A stretch of DNA of 55,451 bases from an uncultured Alphaproteobacteria bacterium (lineage in GTDB: Bacteria > Pseudomonadota > Alphaproteobacteria > Caulobacterales > Hyphomonadaceae): assembly GCA_903831255.1 (NCBI GenBank), contig CAIKWZ010000071.1, forward strand, positions 1-55,451. Reading direction: 5' to 3'. The position numbers were made by a program, and so were the translations under genes. Positions 33,590-42,952 of this stretch are shown here, piece by piece. Below the pieces are notes generated by a model. The model ran no database searches. It saw only the letters and a list, made by a program, of their open reading frames with translations, and had not been told where the DNA came from. Position 1 is the first letter of the stretch; the number at the start of each line of letters is the position of its first letter.

Positions 33590-33663
33590 TGGAGCGGGTA
33601 GTCGGAATCGAACCGACGTATTCAGCTTGGAAGGCTGCTGCACTACCATTGTGCTATACCCGC
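33590..33663 (-). tRNA. tRNA-Gly (anticodon TCC)
   Basis: Reading the minus strand, the 74 nt fold into a complete cloverleaf: acceptor GCGGGTA/TACCCGC, D-stem GCAC/GTGC, anticodon loop CTTCCAA (anticodon at 33629-33631), T-arm GTCGG-TTCGATT-CCGAC, discriminator T and an encoded CCA. One pair at the top of the anticodon stem is unpaired, as in many alphaproteobacterial tRNA-Gly(TCC). It also serves as the right boundary of the island. Confidence 0.97.
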
Positions 33664-33738
33664 GACCGGTTCTGACCAGACCGATAGCCGATCGGGGGGA
33701 GCGGTTACGCCAATTCCGGCGGTCTGTCCACTCCATCC

Positions 33739-33770
33739 GGCGCCGGCTGGCGCAGTTTCTGGCCGGCGCC
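33739..33770 (-). terminator. 9-bp hairpin after the uracil-DNA glycosylase gene
   Basis: GGCGCCGGC, 14-base loop, GCCGGCGCC, a perfect stem 14 bases beyond the stop codon of the minus-strand gene and before the tRNA-Gly gene. No U-tract. Confidence 0.45.
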
Positions 33771-33783
33771 CTCGGGCGCGCTT

Positions 33784-34479
33784 TCAGGATGCCTTCAGCT
33801 CGGCGGCGATCGACCGGAAGACATCATGGAACATGGCCTCGGTCAGCCGGCCTGTATTCGTGTTGTATCGCGAGCAGTGGTAGCTGTCATAGAGGGTGAT
33901 CGAACGACTGCCGGCCGTCAGGGCGTGGCGTCGTCCATGTCCGAAGGGCGCCTGCGCCGGACGGATCTCCAGAGCGCGCAGGGCCGAGTCGTGGGCGATG
34001 CGGCCGAGAGCCAGGATCATCTTCAGCTGGGGCATGGTTTCGATCCGGTTGGTCAGAAACGGGCGGCAGGCATTGATCTCCTGGCCTGTCGGCTTGTTTT
34101 CCGGGGGAACGCATCGAACGGCGTTGGAAATCAGGGCGTCAGGCAGGCGTACCCCGTCATCCATCGACCCTGAATAGACGCCCTCTGAGAGACCAAAGGT
34201 CTTCAGCGTGGCGTAAAGGAGGTCTCCTGCGTAATCGCCCGTAAAGGGGCGACCCGTCCGGTTCGCCCCGTTAAGGCCCGGGGCAAGGCCGAGAATAAGG
34301 AGGCGGCCGCTTTCCGATCCGAAGGAAGGGACCGGAGCATTGAAGCCCTCAGGCATCAGGACCCGGTTCGCGTCCCGATAGGCCGCCAGCCTGGGGCAAA
34401 GCCGACAGTCGACGCCTGGCTCCCCGGAGCGGACGGGGGAGTGCAGGGAGCTCCGGGACGGGGGCATCAGGATCCTCAC
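33784..34479 (-). CDS. family 5 uracil-DNA glycosylase (UdgB type)
   Basis: 231 residues from GTG 34479. An iron-sulfur uracil-DNA glycosylase that removes uracil and some other deaminated bases. Four cysteines at 25, 28, 123 and 138 are spaced as ligands of the 4Fe-4S cluster. Motif A is GLAPGLNGANRTGRPFTGD (64-82), with no catalytic Asp/Asn of families 1 and 4, which is the mark of family 5. Motif B is HCSRYNTNTGRLT (201-213). Alternative start: ATG 34467. Single gene between tRNA-Gly and rpoZ. Confidence 0.9.
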   Translation of the reverse strand: MRILMPPSRSSLHSPVRSGEPGVDCRLCPRLAAYRDANRVLMPEGFNAPVPSFGSESGRLLILGLAPGLNGANRTGRPFTGDYAGDLLYATLKTFGLSEGVYSGSMDDGVRLPDALISNAVRCVPPENKPTGQEINACRPFLTNRIETMPQLKMILALGRIAHDSALRALEIRPAQAPFGHGRRHALTAGSRSITLYDSYHCSRYNTNTGRLTEAMFHDVFRSIAAELKAS

Positions 34480-34663
34480 ACCGGCTCCGAAGGTCTGATC
34501 GGAGGCCGAACCGACGTTCTATGCCTCTGTTTTCCGGTTGTAAAACGACTGAGGCCGCAGGACGTCGTGGCTGGTTATGAGGGCGGTGGGGCGGCCCCCG
34601 GCTCAAAGGCTCGTCCGCGATCGCTGCGCGCCGCCGGGAGGGTCCGAACCGCCTCCGGCAAGC

Positions 34664-34692
34664 TTGCCTGTCCCGGCGTCATGCAGTATGGA
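34664..34692 (+). promoter_or_regulatory. predicted housekeeping promoter of the rpoZ operon
   Basis: TTGCCT (34664-34669), 17-base spacer, TATGGA (34687-34692). The expected start of transcription is near 34699, leaving a short leader with AGGAG at 34702-34706 before ATG 34716. Confidence 0.5.
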
Positions 34693-34715
34693 GACGGATT
34701 GACAGGAGTCGGTTC

Positions 34716-35066
34716 ATGGCGCGTGTGACAGTCGAAGATTGCGTGGAAAAGGTCCCCAACCGCTTCCAGCTGGTTCTTCTGGCGGCTCATCGCGCCCGTG
34801 TGATTCGCGAGGGCGCGGCGATCACGATTGAGCGAGACAACGACAAGGATCCCGTGGTCGCCCTGCGCGAGATCGCTGAGGAAACGGTTGATCTTGATGT
34901 GATCCGCGACAGCCTCGTGTCCGGTCTTCAGGAAGTTCGTCCGAATGAAGAGGCCGAGCGTGAAGAAGATCGGCGGGCTCTTGCCGCGGCCCCGGTCTCG
35001 TCCGAGGAAGAGGTTCTGCGAGCCTATCAGGTTGAGCTTGAGTCGGCCCGCGAAGAGCGCTTTTGA
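34716..35066 (+). CDS. rpoZ: DNA-directed RNA polymerase subunit omega
   Basis: 116 residues. The N-terminal [28 protein letters not shown], split here as [17 protein letters not shown] and [10 protein letters not shown], is the omega signature that wraps the C-terminal tail of beta-prime. The centre [11 protein letters not shown] is also typical; the acidic C-terminal tail is variable. Omega helps assembly of RNA polymerase and forms part of a ppGpp site in proteobacteria. Its partner downstream is the ppGpp synthetase/hydrolase gene, coupled by a TTGA overlap, the usual alphaproteobacterial order. Confidence 0.96.
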   Translation: MARVTVEDCVEKVPNRFQLVLLAAHRARVIREGAAITIERDNDKDPVVALREIAEETVDLDVIRDSLVSGLQEVRPNEEAEREEDRRALAAAPVSSEEEVLRAYQVELESAREERF

Positions 35067-37438
35067 CGGTTCGTAAGTCGATAAGCCGGGCGGGGCGTTC
35101 GGTCGCGACCCCGGAGTCGTCAGGTGATGGAACGGCGAGCCAGAGCTTGCCGGAGCCTGACAGTTCGGATCGTTCATCTTCCTCCGTCATTGTCCCCGGA
35201 CAGGTCTCCTCTCCTGGACAGCCTGCGGCTGGCGTGGCGGCGAAGCCCTCTGGCAAGACCGAGGCCTCGGCTCCCCGTTCCCGCGGATATCTGCGTCAGT
35301 ATGAGCTTGTCGAACGGGTCCTCGCCTATCAGCCGGATGCGGATGAGGAAGCGCTCAACAAGGCCTATGTGTTCACCACGCTTCGTCATGGTCAGCAGCT
35401 TCGTCATTCCGGCGATCCGTATTACGCTCACCCTGTCGCCGTCGCCGGCCTGCTGACCGAACTGAAGATGGATCAGGCGACGATCATCGCCGGGCTCCTT
35501 CACGATACGGTCGAGGATACCGACGCGACGGTTGACGACATCCGCCGTCTGTTCGGCGATGCGGTCGCAGATCTCGTTGACGGCGTGACCAAGCTTCCCA
35601 AACTCTCCGGGGACGGGCCGCGTCAGAAGCAGGCCGAGAACTTTCAGAAGTTCATCCTGGCGACTACGCGAGACATCCGGGTCCTGATCGTCAAGCTCGC
35701 GGATCGTCTTCACAACATGCGGACCATCGAGTTCATGCCCCGGCAGGAAAGCCGGCTGCGCATCGCGCGCGAGACGATCGATATCTACGCGCCCCTCGCG
35801 CGGCGGGTCGGACTGTCGATCTACGCCACGGAGCTTGAAGACCACGCTTTTCGGATCATCAATCCAGAAGCCTATGAGGCGATCGTCGTGCGGCTTGACG
35901 AGCTGTTGTCCGACGATCGTACGACGGTGGCGCGCATTCATGCCGATATCGAAAATGTCATGCGACAGAGGGGCGTGGCCGGAGAGCTGTTCGGCCGGAT
36001 GAAGCGTCCCTATTCGATCTGGCGGAAGCTCGAGACCAAATCGATCTCGTTCAAGGATCTGGGCGATGTGTTCGCCTATCGGCTCATCGTCGGCTCGGTG
36101 GATGAGTGCTATCGGGCGCTCGCCGCAGCCCATCAGCAGTGGGCGGTCCTTTCAGAGCGCTTCAAGGACTATATCTCCGTCCCCAAGCCCAACGGATACC
36201 GGTCTCTCCACACGACCTTTCTGGGCCCGGGAAACCGGAGGGTCGAGCTTCAGATCCGAACGGCGGAGATGAACGCCATCGCCGAGCGCGGCGTGGCGGC
36301 TCACTGGACCTATAAGAATGCCCGATACGGTTTCGACGCCGAGGCGGCGCGCGCCGTCGGTATCGACGCCGAGGCGGAACTGACCGCCTTTGCGGACATG
36401 CTTACGCATGGGGCTGAGCCCGAAGAGTTTCTCGAGCACGCCAAGCTCCAGATGTATCGGGACAGCGTGTTCGTGTTCACCCCCAAGGGAAAGCTGGTGA
36501 AGCTACCGGCCGGTTCAACGCCCCTCGACTTCGCCTATGCGGTTCACTCCGAGATCGGAGACACCACGATTGGGGCGAGGATCAACAATGTCGAACGTCC
36601 CCTGCGGACAGGCCTTGAGAATGGCGATGTGGTCGAAATCCTTCGCGGTTCTGCGCCGGCCGCTCATGCCAACTGGGAGGGCCTCGCAGTCACGGGCCGG
36701 GCCCGTTCGGCGATCCGGCGCCTGACACGCTCGGCTGAACGCGGCGAGTTTATCGCCATCGGCTCGCGTCTGATCGACCATGCCCTTCGTCGCATAGGTC
36801 TTGAGCTATCCGAGGTCAGCCGTCCGGAGATGGCCGAGCGCGCAGGCTTTGATCGGTTCGATGCGCTCAGCGAGGCCGTCGGGAGAGGTCGTCTGTCCAC
36901 GGCTGACCTTCTCTCCGCCGCCTTTCCCGGGCGTGACGACCCGGCGCGGCAGGGGTCGGTTGAGGCTGACCCGGCGCCTCTGCTGGTGGCCGGAGATGGT
37001 CTCACCCCGGGGGTCACCCTGCATCTCGCCGAGTGTTGTTCACCGCTGCCGGGGGATCGGATCGTCGGGCTTCTGGCGCCGGAGCGGGGGATTGAGGTTC
37101 ACGTCATCGACTGCGCCCGACTGGGCGAGCATGAGGAGGAGAGCCAGACCTGGATCGATCTGCGCTGGAAACCGCGCGAGGCTGCGGGCGGAGACGTTCT
37201 GGCCGTCGGGCGCCTTCATGTCACGACCGCGAACCGACGGGGCGCGCTTGCGCTCCTTTTCAAGGCGGTCTCCGACGCCCAGGGCAACATCATCAACATC
37301 AAGACCCTCAAGCGATCGGTCGATTTTTTCGACTTCGAGTTTGATATCGAGGTTGAGGATAGCCGTCGTCTGACGCAAATCGTGGCGGCGATACGCGCGT
37401 TGTCGGTGGTCGATCGCGCCGAGCGGATTCGTGGATAG
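35063..37438 (+). CDS. rsh: bifunctional (p)ppGpp synthetase/hydrolase (RSH)
   Basis: 791 residues if it starts at TTG 35063, whose TTGA overlaps the rpoZ stop. Domains in order: a low-complexity Ser/Pro-rich N-terminal extension (1-75), the HD hydrolase domain with LLHDTVEDT (His147-Asp148), the synthetase domain with [16 protein letters not shown] and the [13 protein letters not shown] segment, a TGS domain ([18 protein letters not shown]), a zinc-finger/CC region with [10 protein letters not shown] and a C-terminal ACT domain ([14 protein letters not shown]). It makes and degrades the stringent alarmone. The only other start with reason is GTG 35234 (734 residues, nearer the family length) but it has no ribosome-binding site. 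Confidence 0.94.
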   Translation: MTVRKSISRAGRSVATPESSGDGTASQSLPEPDSSDRSSSSVIVPGQVSSPGQPAAGVAAKPSGKTEASAPRSRGYLRQYELVERVLAYQPDADEEALNKAYVFTTLRHGQQLRHSGDPYYAHPVAVAGLLTELKMDQATIIAGLLHDTVEDTDATVDDIRRLFGDAVADLVDGVTKLPKLSGDGPRQKQAENFQKFILATTRDIRVLIVKLADRLHNMRTIEFMPRQESRLRIARETIDIYAPLARRVGLSIYATELEDHAFRIINPEAYEAIVVRLDELLSDDRTTVARIHADIENVMRQRGVAGELFGRMKRPYSIWRKLETKSISFKDLGDVFAYRLIVGSVDECYRALAAAHQQWAVLSERFKDYISVPKPNGYRSLHTTFLGPGNRRVELQIRTAEMNAIAERGVAAHWTYKNARYGFDAEAARAVGIDAEAELTAFADMLTHGAEPEEFLEHAKLQMYRDSVFVFTPKGKLVKLPAGSTPLDFAYAVHSEIGDTTIGARINNVERPLRTGLENGDVVEILRGSAPAAHANWEGLAVTGRARSAIRRLTRSAERGEFIAIGSRLIDHALRRIGLELSEVSRPEMAERAGFDRFDALSEAVGRGRLSTADLLSAAFPGRDDPARQGSVEADPAPLLVAGDGLTPGVTLHLAECCSPLPGDRIVGLLAPERGIEVHVIDCARLGEHEEESQTWIDLRWKPREAAGGDVLAVGRLHVTTANRRGALALLFKAVSDAQGNIINIKTLKRSVDFFDFEFDIEVEDSRRLTQIVAAIRALSVVDRAERIRG

Positions 37439-37449
37439 GAGAGGCGGGC

Positions 37450-38034
37450 ATGGATCGCGATGAAGTTCTTGGCGAATTCAAACGGGCCGGCGCTCTCCTC
37501 GAGGGACATTTCATCCTGTCGTCCGGCCGGCGGAGCCCCGTCTTCCTCCAGAAAGCCCTGGTGTTTTCCCATCCCGATGTTTCAGAGCGTCTGTGTTCAG
37601 CGCTCGCCGCACGGCTGAAGGCCGAGTTTGGTCGGATCGATGCTGTGGTCGGCCCCGCCGTCGGCGGTCTTATTCCCGGCTATGAGACGGCGCGCGCCCT
37701 CGGTTGCCGTTCACTTTATACGGAACGGGAGGGCGGAGTGATGACGCTGCGTCGCGGCTTCACGCTTGCCCCGGATGAGCGCGTGGTGATCGTCGAGGAT
37801 ATCGTCACCACAGGCGTCTCGATGCGTGAAACCCTGACGGCCCTGCAGGGCGTCGGCGCACAGGTCGTCGGCGCCGCCTGTATCGTCGACCGATCGAACG
37901 GCCGCGCGGATGTCGGCGGGCTGACGCTCGTCCCCCTCGCGAGTGTCGATTTCCCCGATTATGATCCGGCGAACCTTCCTCCGGAACTCGCCCGTCTTCC
38001 GGCGGTCAAGCCTGGAAGCCGGGGGCTGGCATGA
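37450..38034 (+). CDS. pyrE: orotate phosphoribosyltransferase
   Basis: 194 residues. Converts orotate and PRPP to orotidine monophosphate in pyrimidine synthesis. The PRPP-binding motif [11 protein letters not shown] lies at about 115-125, and the flexible catalytic loop [15 protein letters not shown] precedes it. [15 protein letters not shown] near the start holds the substrate-binding Lys/Ser residues. It starts 11 bases after rsh behind AGGAG and ends in a 4-base overlap with pdxJ. Confidence 0.95.
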   Translation: MDRDEVLGEFKRAGALLEGHFILSSGRRSPVFLQKALVFSHPDVSERLCSALAARLKAEFGRIDAVVGPAVGGLIPGYETARALGCRSLYTEREGGVMTLRRGFTLAPDERVVIVEDIVTTGVSMRETLTALQGVGAQVVGAACIVDRSNGRADVGGLTLVPLASVDFPDYDPANLPPELARLPAVKPGSRGLA

Positions 38035-38786
38035 GCCTTCCCCGCGCCCGCCTGGGCGTCAACATCGACCATGTGGCGACGGTGCGAAACGCTCGCGGCG
38101 GCGCCCATCCTGATCCGGCCCGGGCTGCGGCCCTCGCCGCTCAGGCCGGCGCTGACGGCATAACGATGCATCTTCGGGAAGATCGCCGGCATATTCGAGA
38201 GCCGGATCTCGCCGCCGTGCGCGCTGTGACCAGCCTGCCGATCAATTTCGAGATGGCGGCCACGGAAGCCATGCTGGAGATTGCGCTTTCATTCAGGCCA
38301 CACGCCGCCTGCCTTGTTCCCGAGAAGAGGGAGGAGCGCACGACAGAGGGCGGGCTTGACGCAGCCAGTCTGCAGTCAAAGCTCTTGCCTATCGTGTCTG
38401 CTTTATCGCGGGGAGGCATGCGCGTCTCCCTGTTCATCGAGCCGGCGATCGAGCAGATCGAGGCGGCGCTGGCGCTTCAGGCGCCCGTCGTCGAGCTTCA
38501 TACCGGCCGCTATGTCGAGCTCGTTCTCGCGGGCGAGGGGGATCAGGCCGCTTTTGAACTTTCGCGTCTCGCCGAAGCGAGCCGGGAAGGCGCGCGTCGC
38601 GGACTGGAGATTCATGTCGGCCATGGTCTCACCTTTGACACTGTGGGGGCTCTGGCGCGGCTGCCGGAGGTGCGTGAGCTGAACATTGGCCACTTCATCA
38701 TGGGCGAGGCGATGTTCATCGGCCTTGATCCCGCCATTCGACGCATGCGCTTGGAAATCGATCGGGCCCGCGGCGAGGCGGCATGA
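38031..38786 (+). CDS. pdxJ: pyridoxine 5'-phosphate synthase
   Basis: 251 residues. Condenses 1-deoxyxylulose 5-phosphate with 3-amino-2-oxopropyl phosphate to pyridoxine 5'-phosphate. The family start [17 protein letters not shown] is at 6-22, [14 protein letters not shown] at 43-56, [17 protein letters not shown] around 98-114 and the phosphate-binding [11 protein letters not shown] followed by [11 protein letters not shown] near the C terminus. All catalytic segments are present. Overlaps pyrE and acpS by 4 bases each. Confidence 0.97.
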   Translation: MSLPRARLGVNIDHVATVRNARGGAHPDPARAAALAAQAGADGITMHLREDRRHIREPDLAAVRAVTSLPINFEMAATEAMLEIALSFRPHAACLVPEKREERTTEGGLDAASLQSKLLPIVSALSRGGMRVSLFIEPAIEQIEAALALQAPVVELHTGRYVELVLAGEGDQAAFELSRLAEASREGARRGLEIHVGHGLTFDTVGALARLPEVRELNIGHFIMGEAMFIGLDPAIRRMRLEIDRARGEAA

Positions 38787-39199
38787 TCCTCGGCATCGGG
38801 CAGGATACGTGCGATATTCGACGCATCGAGGCCGCGCTTGAACGTTTTGGCGAGCGGTTCGAGCGTCGCGTGTTCACCGACGTCGAGCAGGCGCTTGCTA
38901 ACCGGCGGCGTCAGAGGGCGGCGACTTACGCCAAGCGATTTGCGGCGAAGGAAGCCTGTGCGAAGGCCCTCGGAACAGGCGTTCCCCGGCGGGGCGTGCA
39001 CTGGCGGCACATTGGGGTCGTCAACCAGCCGGGCGGTCGCCCGACCTTCGCGCTGACCGGAGGGGCGGCCGAGCGACTCCTCGCCATCACTCCGCCGGGC
39101 ATGAGGGCGGTCGTTCATCTCACCATCACGGATGAGTACCCTTATGCGGAGGCGTTCGTGATCATCGAGGCGCATCCGGAGGGTGAGGGCGCCCGATGA
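38783..39199 (+). CDS. acpS: holo-[acyl-carrier-protein] synthase
   Basis: 138 residues. Transfers 4'-phosphopantetheine from CoA to acyl carrier protein. The N-terminal [14 protein letters not shown] carries the magnesium-binding Asp of the family (usually GIGTDI; here Gln replaces Thr), and [16 protein letters not shown] holds the catalytic Glu and Lys. The C-terminal [17 protein letters not shown] is typical. It is translationally coupled to pdxJ and rnc. In many alphaproteobacteria lepB sits between acpS and rnc; it is missing here. Confidence 0.95.
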   Translation: MILGIGQDTCDIRRIEAALERFGERFERRVFTDVEQALANRRRQRAATYAKRFAAKEACAKALGTGVPRRGVHWRHIGVVNQPGGRPTFALTGGAAERLLAITPPGMRAVVHLTITDEYPYAEAFVIIEAHPEGEGAR

Positions 39200-39960
39200 G
39201 GCCGAACTCAAGCCATACGGGCAAACGACGACGCAACCGGACGCGCGGGCAGGTCGAGGCGCCTCGTCTCGAGGCGGCGGATCGTGACGCCTGCGAGGAG
39301 GTCATCGGTCATCGCTTTCGCAGCCCGGAGCTGCTGGATCGCGCGATGACGCATCGAAGCGCCGTTCAGGGTCGTCCGTCCGAGTGGAGCAATGAGCGCC
39401 TTGAGTTTCTTGGCGATCGGGTGTTGGGCCTCGTTATGGCCGAGACCCTGCTCGAGCGCTTCCCCGGCGTGCGCGAGGGCGAGCTTGCCCCGAGGCTCAA
39501 TCTGGTCGTCAGTCGCGAGGCGTGCGCCCGTATCGGCGCTGAGATCGGCCTCGGGGATTTTCTGATTGTCGATGAAGCCGAGCGCTCCACCGGCGGGGCG
39601 ACGAAAAAGTCCCTCCTGGCGAATGTGGTTGAGGCGGCCATCGGCGCGGTCTATCTGGACGCTGGTCTTCCGGCCGCTAAGACCTTCATCCTCCGGCGCT
39701 GGAAACAGGCGCTTATGGATGTTTCCTCGGCGCCGCGCGATCCCAAGACCGCCCTTCAGGAGTGGGCGCAGGGGCAGGGGCATCCCACGCCCCGATATCA
39801 GCATGACGGACGCGAGGGGCCGGATCATGCGCCTGTCTTCACCGCCTCTGTCAGAGTTGAGGGTGTTCCCGAGGTCAGCGGATCGGGCGCCTCTAAACAA
39901 GAAGCCGAGCGCGCGGCCGCCCGCGCCATGCTGGAACGGATCGGATTACGCAATTCATGA
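39196..39960 (+). CDS. rnc: ribonuclease III
   Basis: 254 residues. Cleaves double-stranded RNA in rRNA precursors and regulatory RNA duplexes. The signature [18 protein letters not shown] with the catalytic Glu and Asp lies near residue 70, the second metal-binding pair is in [16 protein letters not shown], and the C-terminal double-stranded RNA-binding domain spans about 180-250 ([19 protein letters not shown]). A basic 20-residue N-terminal extension is longer than in E. coli. ATGA overlaps on both sides couple it to acpS and era. Confidence 0.96.
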   Translation: MRPNSSHTGKRRRNRTRGQVEAPRLEAADRDACEEVIGHRFRSPELLDRAMTHRSAVQGRPSEWSNERLEFLGDRVLGLVMAETLLERFPGVREGELAPRLNLVVSREACARIGAEIGLGDFLIVDEAERSTGGATKKSLLANVVEAAIGAVYLDAGLPAAKTFILRRWKQALMDVSSAPRDPKTALQEWAQGQGHPTPRYQHDGREGPDHAPVFTASVRVEGVPEVSGSGASKQEAERAAARAMLERIGLRNS

Positions 39961-40874
39961 CCCAACACACCACACGCAGCGGCTTTGCAGCCATCATCGG
40001 CGCGCCCAACGCCGGTAAGTCGACGCTGGTCAATCAGCTTGTGGGATCGAAGGTTTCGATCGTCACCCACAAGGTCCAGACGACGCGTTTTCCCATTCGC
40101 GGGGTCATGATGCGCGGATCATCGCAGGTGGTTCTGGTCGACACGCCCGGGATCTTCTCACCGCGCCGCCGCCTTGATCGCGCCATGGTGCGGTCGGCGT
40201 GGGAGGGCGCAGGAGACGCCGACTGCATTGTACATCTGGTGGATGCCAGATTGTGGTGCGGGGCGGATCGTGAGCACGCGGATGACGAGGCGATCATCGA
40301 GCGTCTGCGGGAGCTCGGTCGCAAAGCGGTTCTGGCGATCAACAAGATCGATCTGGTCGAACGGTCCTCGCTTCTCGATCTTGCCAGGCGTCTGCATGAG
40401 ACGGGAGTTTACTCGGATATCTTCATGATTTCCGGCCTCAGCGGCGATGGCGTCGGGGAGCTCGCCGATCATCTCGCCTCGGCGATGGCCGAGGGCCCGT
40501 TCCTTTTTCCGGAAGACCAGGCTGCCGATATGCCTGTCCGACTGCTTGCCGCGGAGATCACGCGTGAAAAGCTCATGCTGCGTCTTCATCAGGAGCTGCC
40601 CTATCAGCTCACCGTTGAGACGGAAGGATGGGAGAGCCATTCGAATGGCGCCGTGAAGATCGATCAGGTGATCTATGTGGCCCGTGAGGGGCACCGGAGC
40701 ATTATTCTTGGTCGAGGGGGCGCGACGATCCGCGAAATCGGGATCGCCGCCCGACGCGAGATCGCGTCGATCCTGGGGCGTCCCGTTCATCTGTTCACCC
40801 GCGTGAAGGTTTCAGAACGCTGGCAGGACAGTCGCGAGCGCTTCTCGGCGATCGGCCTCGAATTCGATGTCTGA
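39957..40874 (+). CDS. era: GTPase Era
   Basis: 305 residues. A Ras-like GTPase that binds 16S rRNA and helps assemble the small ribosomal subunit. G1 is GAPNAGKS, G3 is DTPGI, G4 is NKID, and the C-terminal KH domain shows VILGRGGATIREIGIAARREI, split here as VILGRGGATIRE and IGIAARREI. It starts at ATGA overlapping the rnc stop, and ends 24 bases before the converging cfa gene. Complete and typical in length. Confidence 0.97.
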   Translation: MTQHTTRSGFAAIIGAPNAGKSTLVNQLVGSKVSIVTHKVQTTRFPIRGVMMRGSSQVVLVDTPGIFSPRRRLDRAMVRSAWEGAGDADCIVHLVDARLWCGADREHADDEAIIERLRELGRKAVLAINKIDLVERSSLLDLARRLHETGVYSDIFMISGLSGDGVGELADHLASAMAEGPFLFPEDQAADMPVRLLAAEITREKLMLRLHQELPYQLTVETEGWESHSNGAVKIDQVIYVAREGHRSIILGRGGATIREIGIAARREIASILGRPVHLFTRVKVSERWQDSRERFSAIGLEFDV

Positions 40875-40898
40875 CAGGACATCAGTCCCCGGCGGGGT

Positions 40899-42137
40899 TC
40901 AGGCGGGCCTGGTCAGGACGAAGTGACCGACATCGATCCGGCCTGAGCGGAAACCCGCCTGGCAATAGCCGAGATAGTAAAGCCACAGACGACGGAAACG
41001 TTCGTCGAATCCCTGAGTGCGGATGGCGTCCCATTCCCGCTCGAAACGGATCTGCCAGTCGGCGAGGGTTTGCGCATAGGACTGACCGAATAGCTGGGCG
41101 ACCTCGCAGCCGAGCCCTGCACGGGCCGATTCCTTCGCGATGCGTTCGATTGAAGGCAACATTCCGCCCGGGAATATGTAGCGCTGGATGAAATCCGGCC
41201 GGGCGCGATAGTTCTCGAACTCCTGCTCGTCTATTGTGATGATCTGCAACGCCGCTTTGCCGCCCGGCTTGAGAGCCTCGGCCACCTTGCCAAAATACTG
41301 GGGCCAGTACTTCTCGCCGACCGCCTCGAACATTTCGATTGAGGCCACAGCGTCGAATGTTCCTGTGACGTCGCGATAATCGCACATCTTGATGTTGACG
41401 CGGTCGGACAATCCGCCTCGCGCAATTCGGTTACGCGCATAATCGTGCTGCGCATCGGATATGGTGATCGAGGTCACCTCCGCCCCGAAGTCTCGCGCCG
41501 CCACTTCAGCGAACCCGCCCCATCCTGAACCGATCTCGAGCACCTTCATGCCCGGCTGCAGACCGAGCCGTGTGGCGATGGCCCGATACTTGTCCTGCTG
41601 GGCGTCTTCAAGGGACTGGGTCGGTTCGCGAAAGATCGCCGAGGAATAGGTCATCGATGGATCAAGCCATCGCGCATAGAAATCATTTCCGAGGTCGTAG
41701 TGCGCGAGGATGTTGCGCCGCGATCCCTTTTTGGTGTTGGCGCGAAAGGCGTGCCGCACGGCGCTGATGAAGTGGGTGAGGCGGTCGCCGACCGCCAGCT
41801 TGCCTGCGCTTTCGAAGTTCTGGGTGAAGTATTCCAGAACCGCAGCCAGATCGGGGGTGTCGAATTTTCCGGCCATGAACGCCTCGGCGAACCCGATGTC
41901 GCCTCGCGAGAGCACCCGGCCGGCGAAGGAGGGGTCATGAACGATGATCTCGCCTGACGGCCCTGGCTCGCCGCCTTCGAACCTGTAGGTCCGACCGTCC
42001 CGAAACACGATGTCGAGGCATCCCTTCTTGAGTCGGACCAGCAGCATGCCGGCAAGACGCATGCTGGTGGGAAGTCCCTTCATGAGGTTGAGGTTTCCCG
42101 GGTTCATACGGATCATCATCCGGTCCTGGCGCGTCAT
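40899..42137 (-). CDS. cfa: cyclopropane-fatty-acyl-phospholipid synthase family methyltransferase
   Basis: 412 residues. A SAM-dependent enzyme that adds a methylene bridge, or in some relatives a methyl branch, to double bonds of membrane phospholipid acyl chains. The N-terminal lipid-binding domain (to about 130) is followed by the SAM motif VLEIGSGWGGFAEVAAR near residue 195, the substrate segment SIEMFEAVGEKYW and the C-terminal FERQ-like region. It is last of a four-gene operon with 4-base overlaps: photolyase, FAD oxidoreductase, DUF1365, Cfa. Whether it makes cyclopropane or a methylated product cannot be told. Confidence 0.92.
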   Translation of the reverse strand: MTRQDRMMIRMNPGNLNLMKGLPTSMRLAGMLLVRLKKGCLDIVFRDGRTYRFEGGEPGPSGEIIVHDPSFAGRVLSRGDIGFAEAFMAGKFDTPDLAAVLEYFTQNFESAGKLAVGDRLTHFISAVRHAFRANTKKGSRRNILAHYDLGNDFYARWLDPSMTYSSAIFREPTQSLEDAQQDKYRAIATRLGLQPGMKVLEIGSGWGGFAEVAARDFGAEVTSITISDAQHDYARNRIARGGLSDRVNIKMCDYRDVTGTFDAVASIEMFEAVGEKYWPQYFGKVAEALKPGGKAALQIITIDEQEFENYRARPDFIQRYIFPGGMLPSIERIAKESARAGLGCEVAQLFGQSYAQTLADWQIRFEREWDAIRTQGFDERFRRLWLYYLGYCQAGFRSGRIDVGHFVLTRPA

Positions 42138-42952
42138 GTCGGTCTCATCCCTGGTTCGACGTCCTGTTCCGGTTCTTCGGCCGGCGTCGTAATTGTCGTC
42201 TGATTAGCGCGTTGAGCGGGTTTGTCACGATAGCTCGCTCCGCGCAGGAGAAGAAGGAGGGCCTGCCAGTGAATGGCGAGGATCACCCCCAGGCCTGAGA
42301 ACGGCAGGCCCGCCAGCCAGCCGAGAATCGCCCCGTCGCTCGCGAGGCGAGGACGTACCAGCAGGGATGCGATGTGATCTCGACCGGTCGCGGCCATGTT
42401 TTCAACGATAAGTTCCAGACGCGAGGCGCTTTTGCGCAGGGTGAAGCGATACGCCCCGCTCACATCAAAAAACGGTGAAACATGAAATTCCTTATCGGCG
42501 GTCATACGGCCATGACCGGCGTCAACCCTCGAGACGTAGGCGTGCGCCTCTCCAAAGGTGTTGTGGACCTCATAGACGGCTCCCCGAAGATCCCCTTCGG
42601 GACCGTGGGCCAGCCAGAGGGATATTGGGGAAAAACCGACCCCGAGAACCCTTGGGAAGGTGATCAGTTCGATCGGGCCGCCCTCCAGCTCAACCCCTGC
42701 AGCCGACAGCCGGGCTTCCACCCACGCTCGCAGGTCCGCGCCTGCCTGGCGCTGGCCGTGATCTTTCCTGAAAAAGGCGACCGCATTGAAGCGATCGACT
42801 GAAAACAGGCGTAAGCCTCGTCTCGCCTCCTGCAGTCTGTCGATATCCAGTCCGACCATCGCCACCGGATAGGAGAACGCCCTGCGAAAGGGCGTCTCGC
42901 GCCGGTGGACGGTGCGACCCTGATAAAGTACGAGGGGCGCGCCTTGGGTCAT
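42134..42952 (-). CDS. DUF1365 family protein
   Basis: 272 residues. The family start LYQGRTVHRRETPFRRAFSY (residues 9-28) and the central YEVHNTFGEAHAY then KEFHVSPFFDVSGAYRF are those of DUF1365, a family of unknown reaction almost always next to the FAD oxidoreductase (COG2907 type) and Cfa genes, as here. A hydrophobic segment near 222-242 (FSGLGVILAIHWQALLLLL) may anchor it to the membrane. A role in modifying unsaturated fatty acids together with its neighbours is likely by association only. Confidence 0.88.
   Translation of the reverse strand: MTQGAPLVLYQGRTVHRRETPFRRAFSYPVAMVGLDIDRLQEARRGLRLFSVDRFNAVAFFRKDHGQRQAGADLRAWVEARLSAAGVELEGGPIELITFPRVLGVGFSPISLWLAHGPEGDLRGAVYEVHNTFGEAHAYVSRVDAGHGRMTADKEFHVSPFFDVSGAYRFTLRKSASRLELIVENMAATGRDHIASLLVRPRLASDGAILGWLAGLPFSGLGVILAIHWQALLLLLRGASYRDKPAQRANQTTITTPAEEPEQDVEPGMRPT

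Larger units (their letters stand above)
28264..33663. mobile_element. 5.4-kb island inserted at tRNA-Gly(TCC)
   Basis: The segment is bounded by an intact tRNA-Gly gene (33590-33663) and by a 47-nt copy of that gene's 3' half (28264-28310) in the same orientation. This is the footprint of integration into the tRNA 3' end, where the element restores the gene at one side and leaves the displaced 3' half at the other. Cargo: toxin-antitoxin pair, YcaQ-type glycosylase, TonB-dependent receptor. There is no integrase inside, so the element is decayed or was moved by an enzyme encoded elsewhere. The four differences between the copies suggest an old event. Confidence 0.7.
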
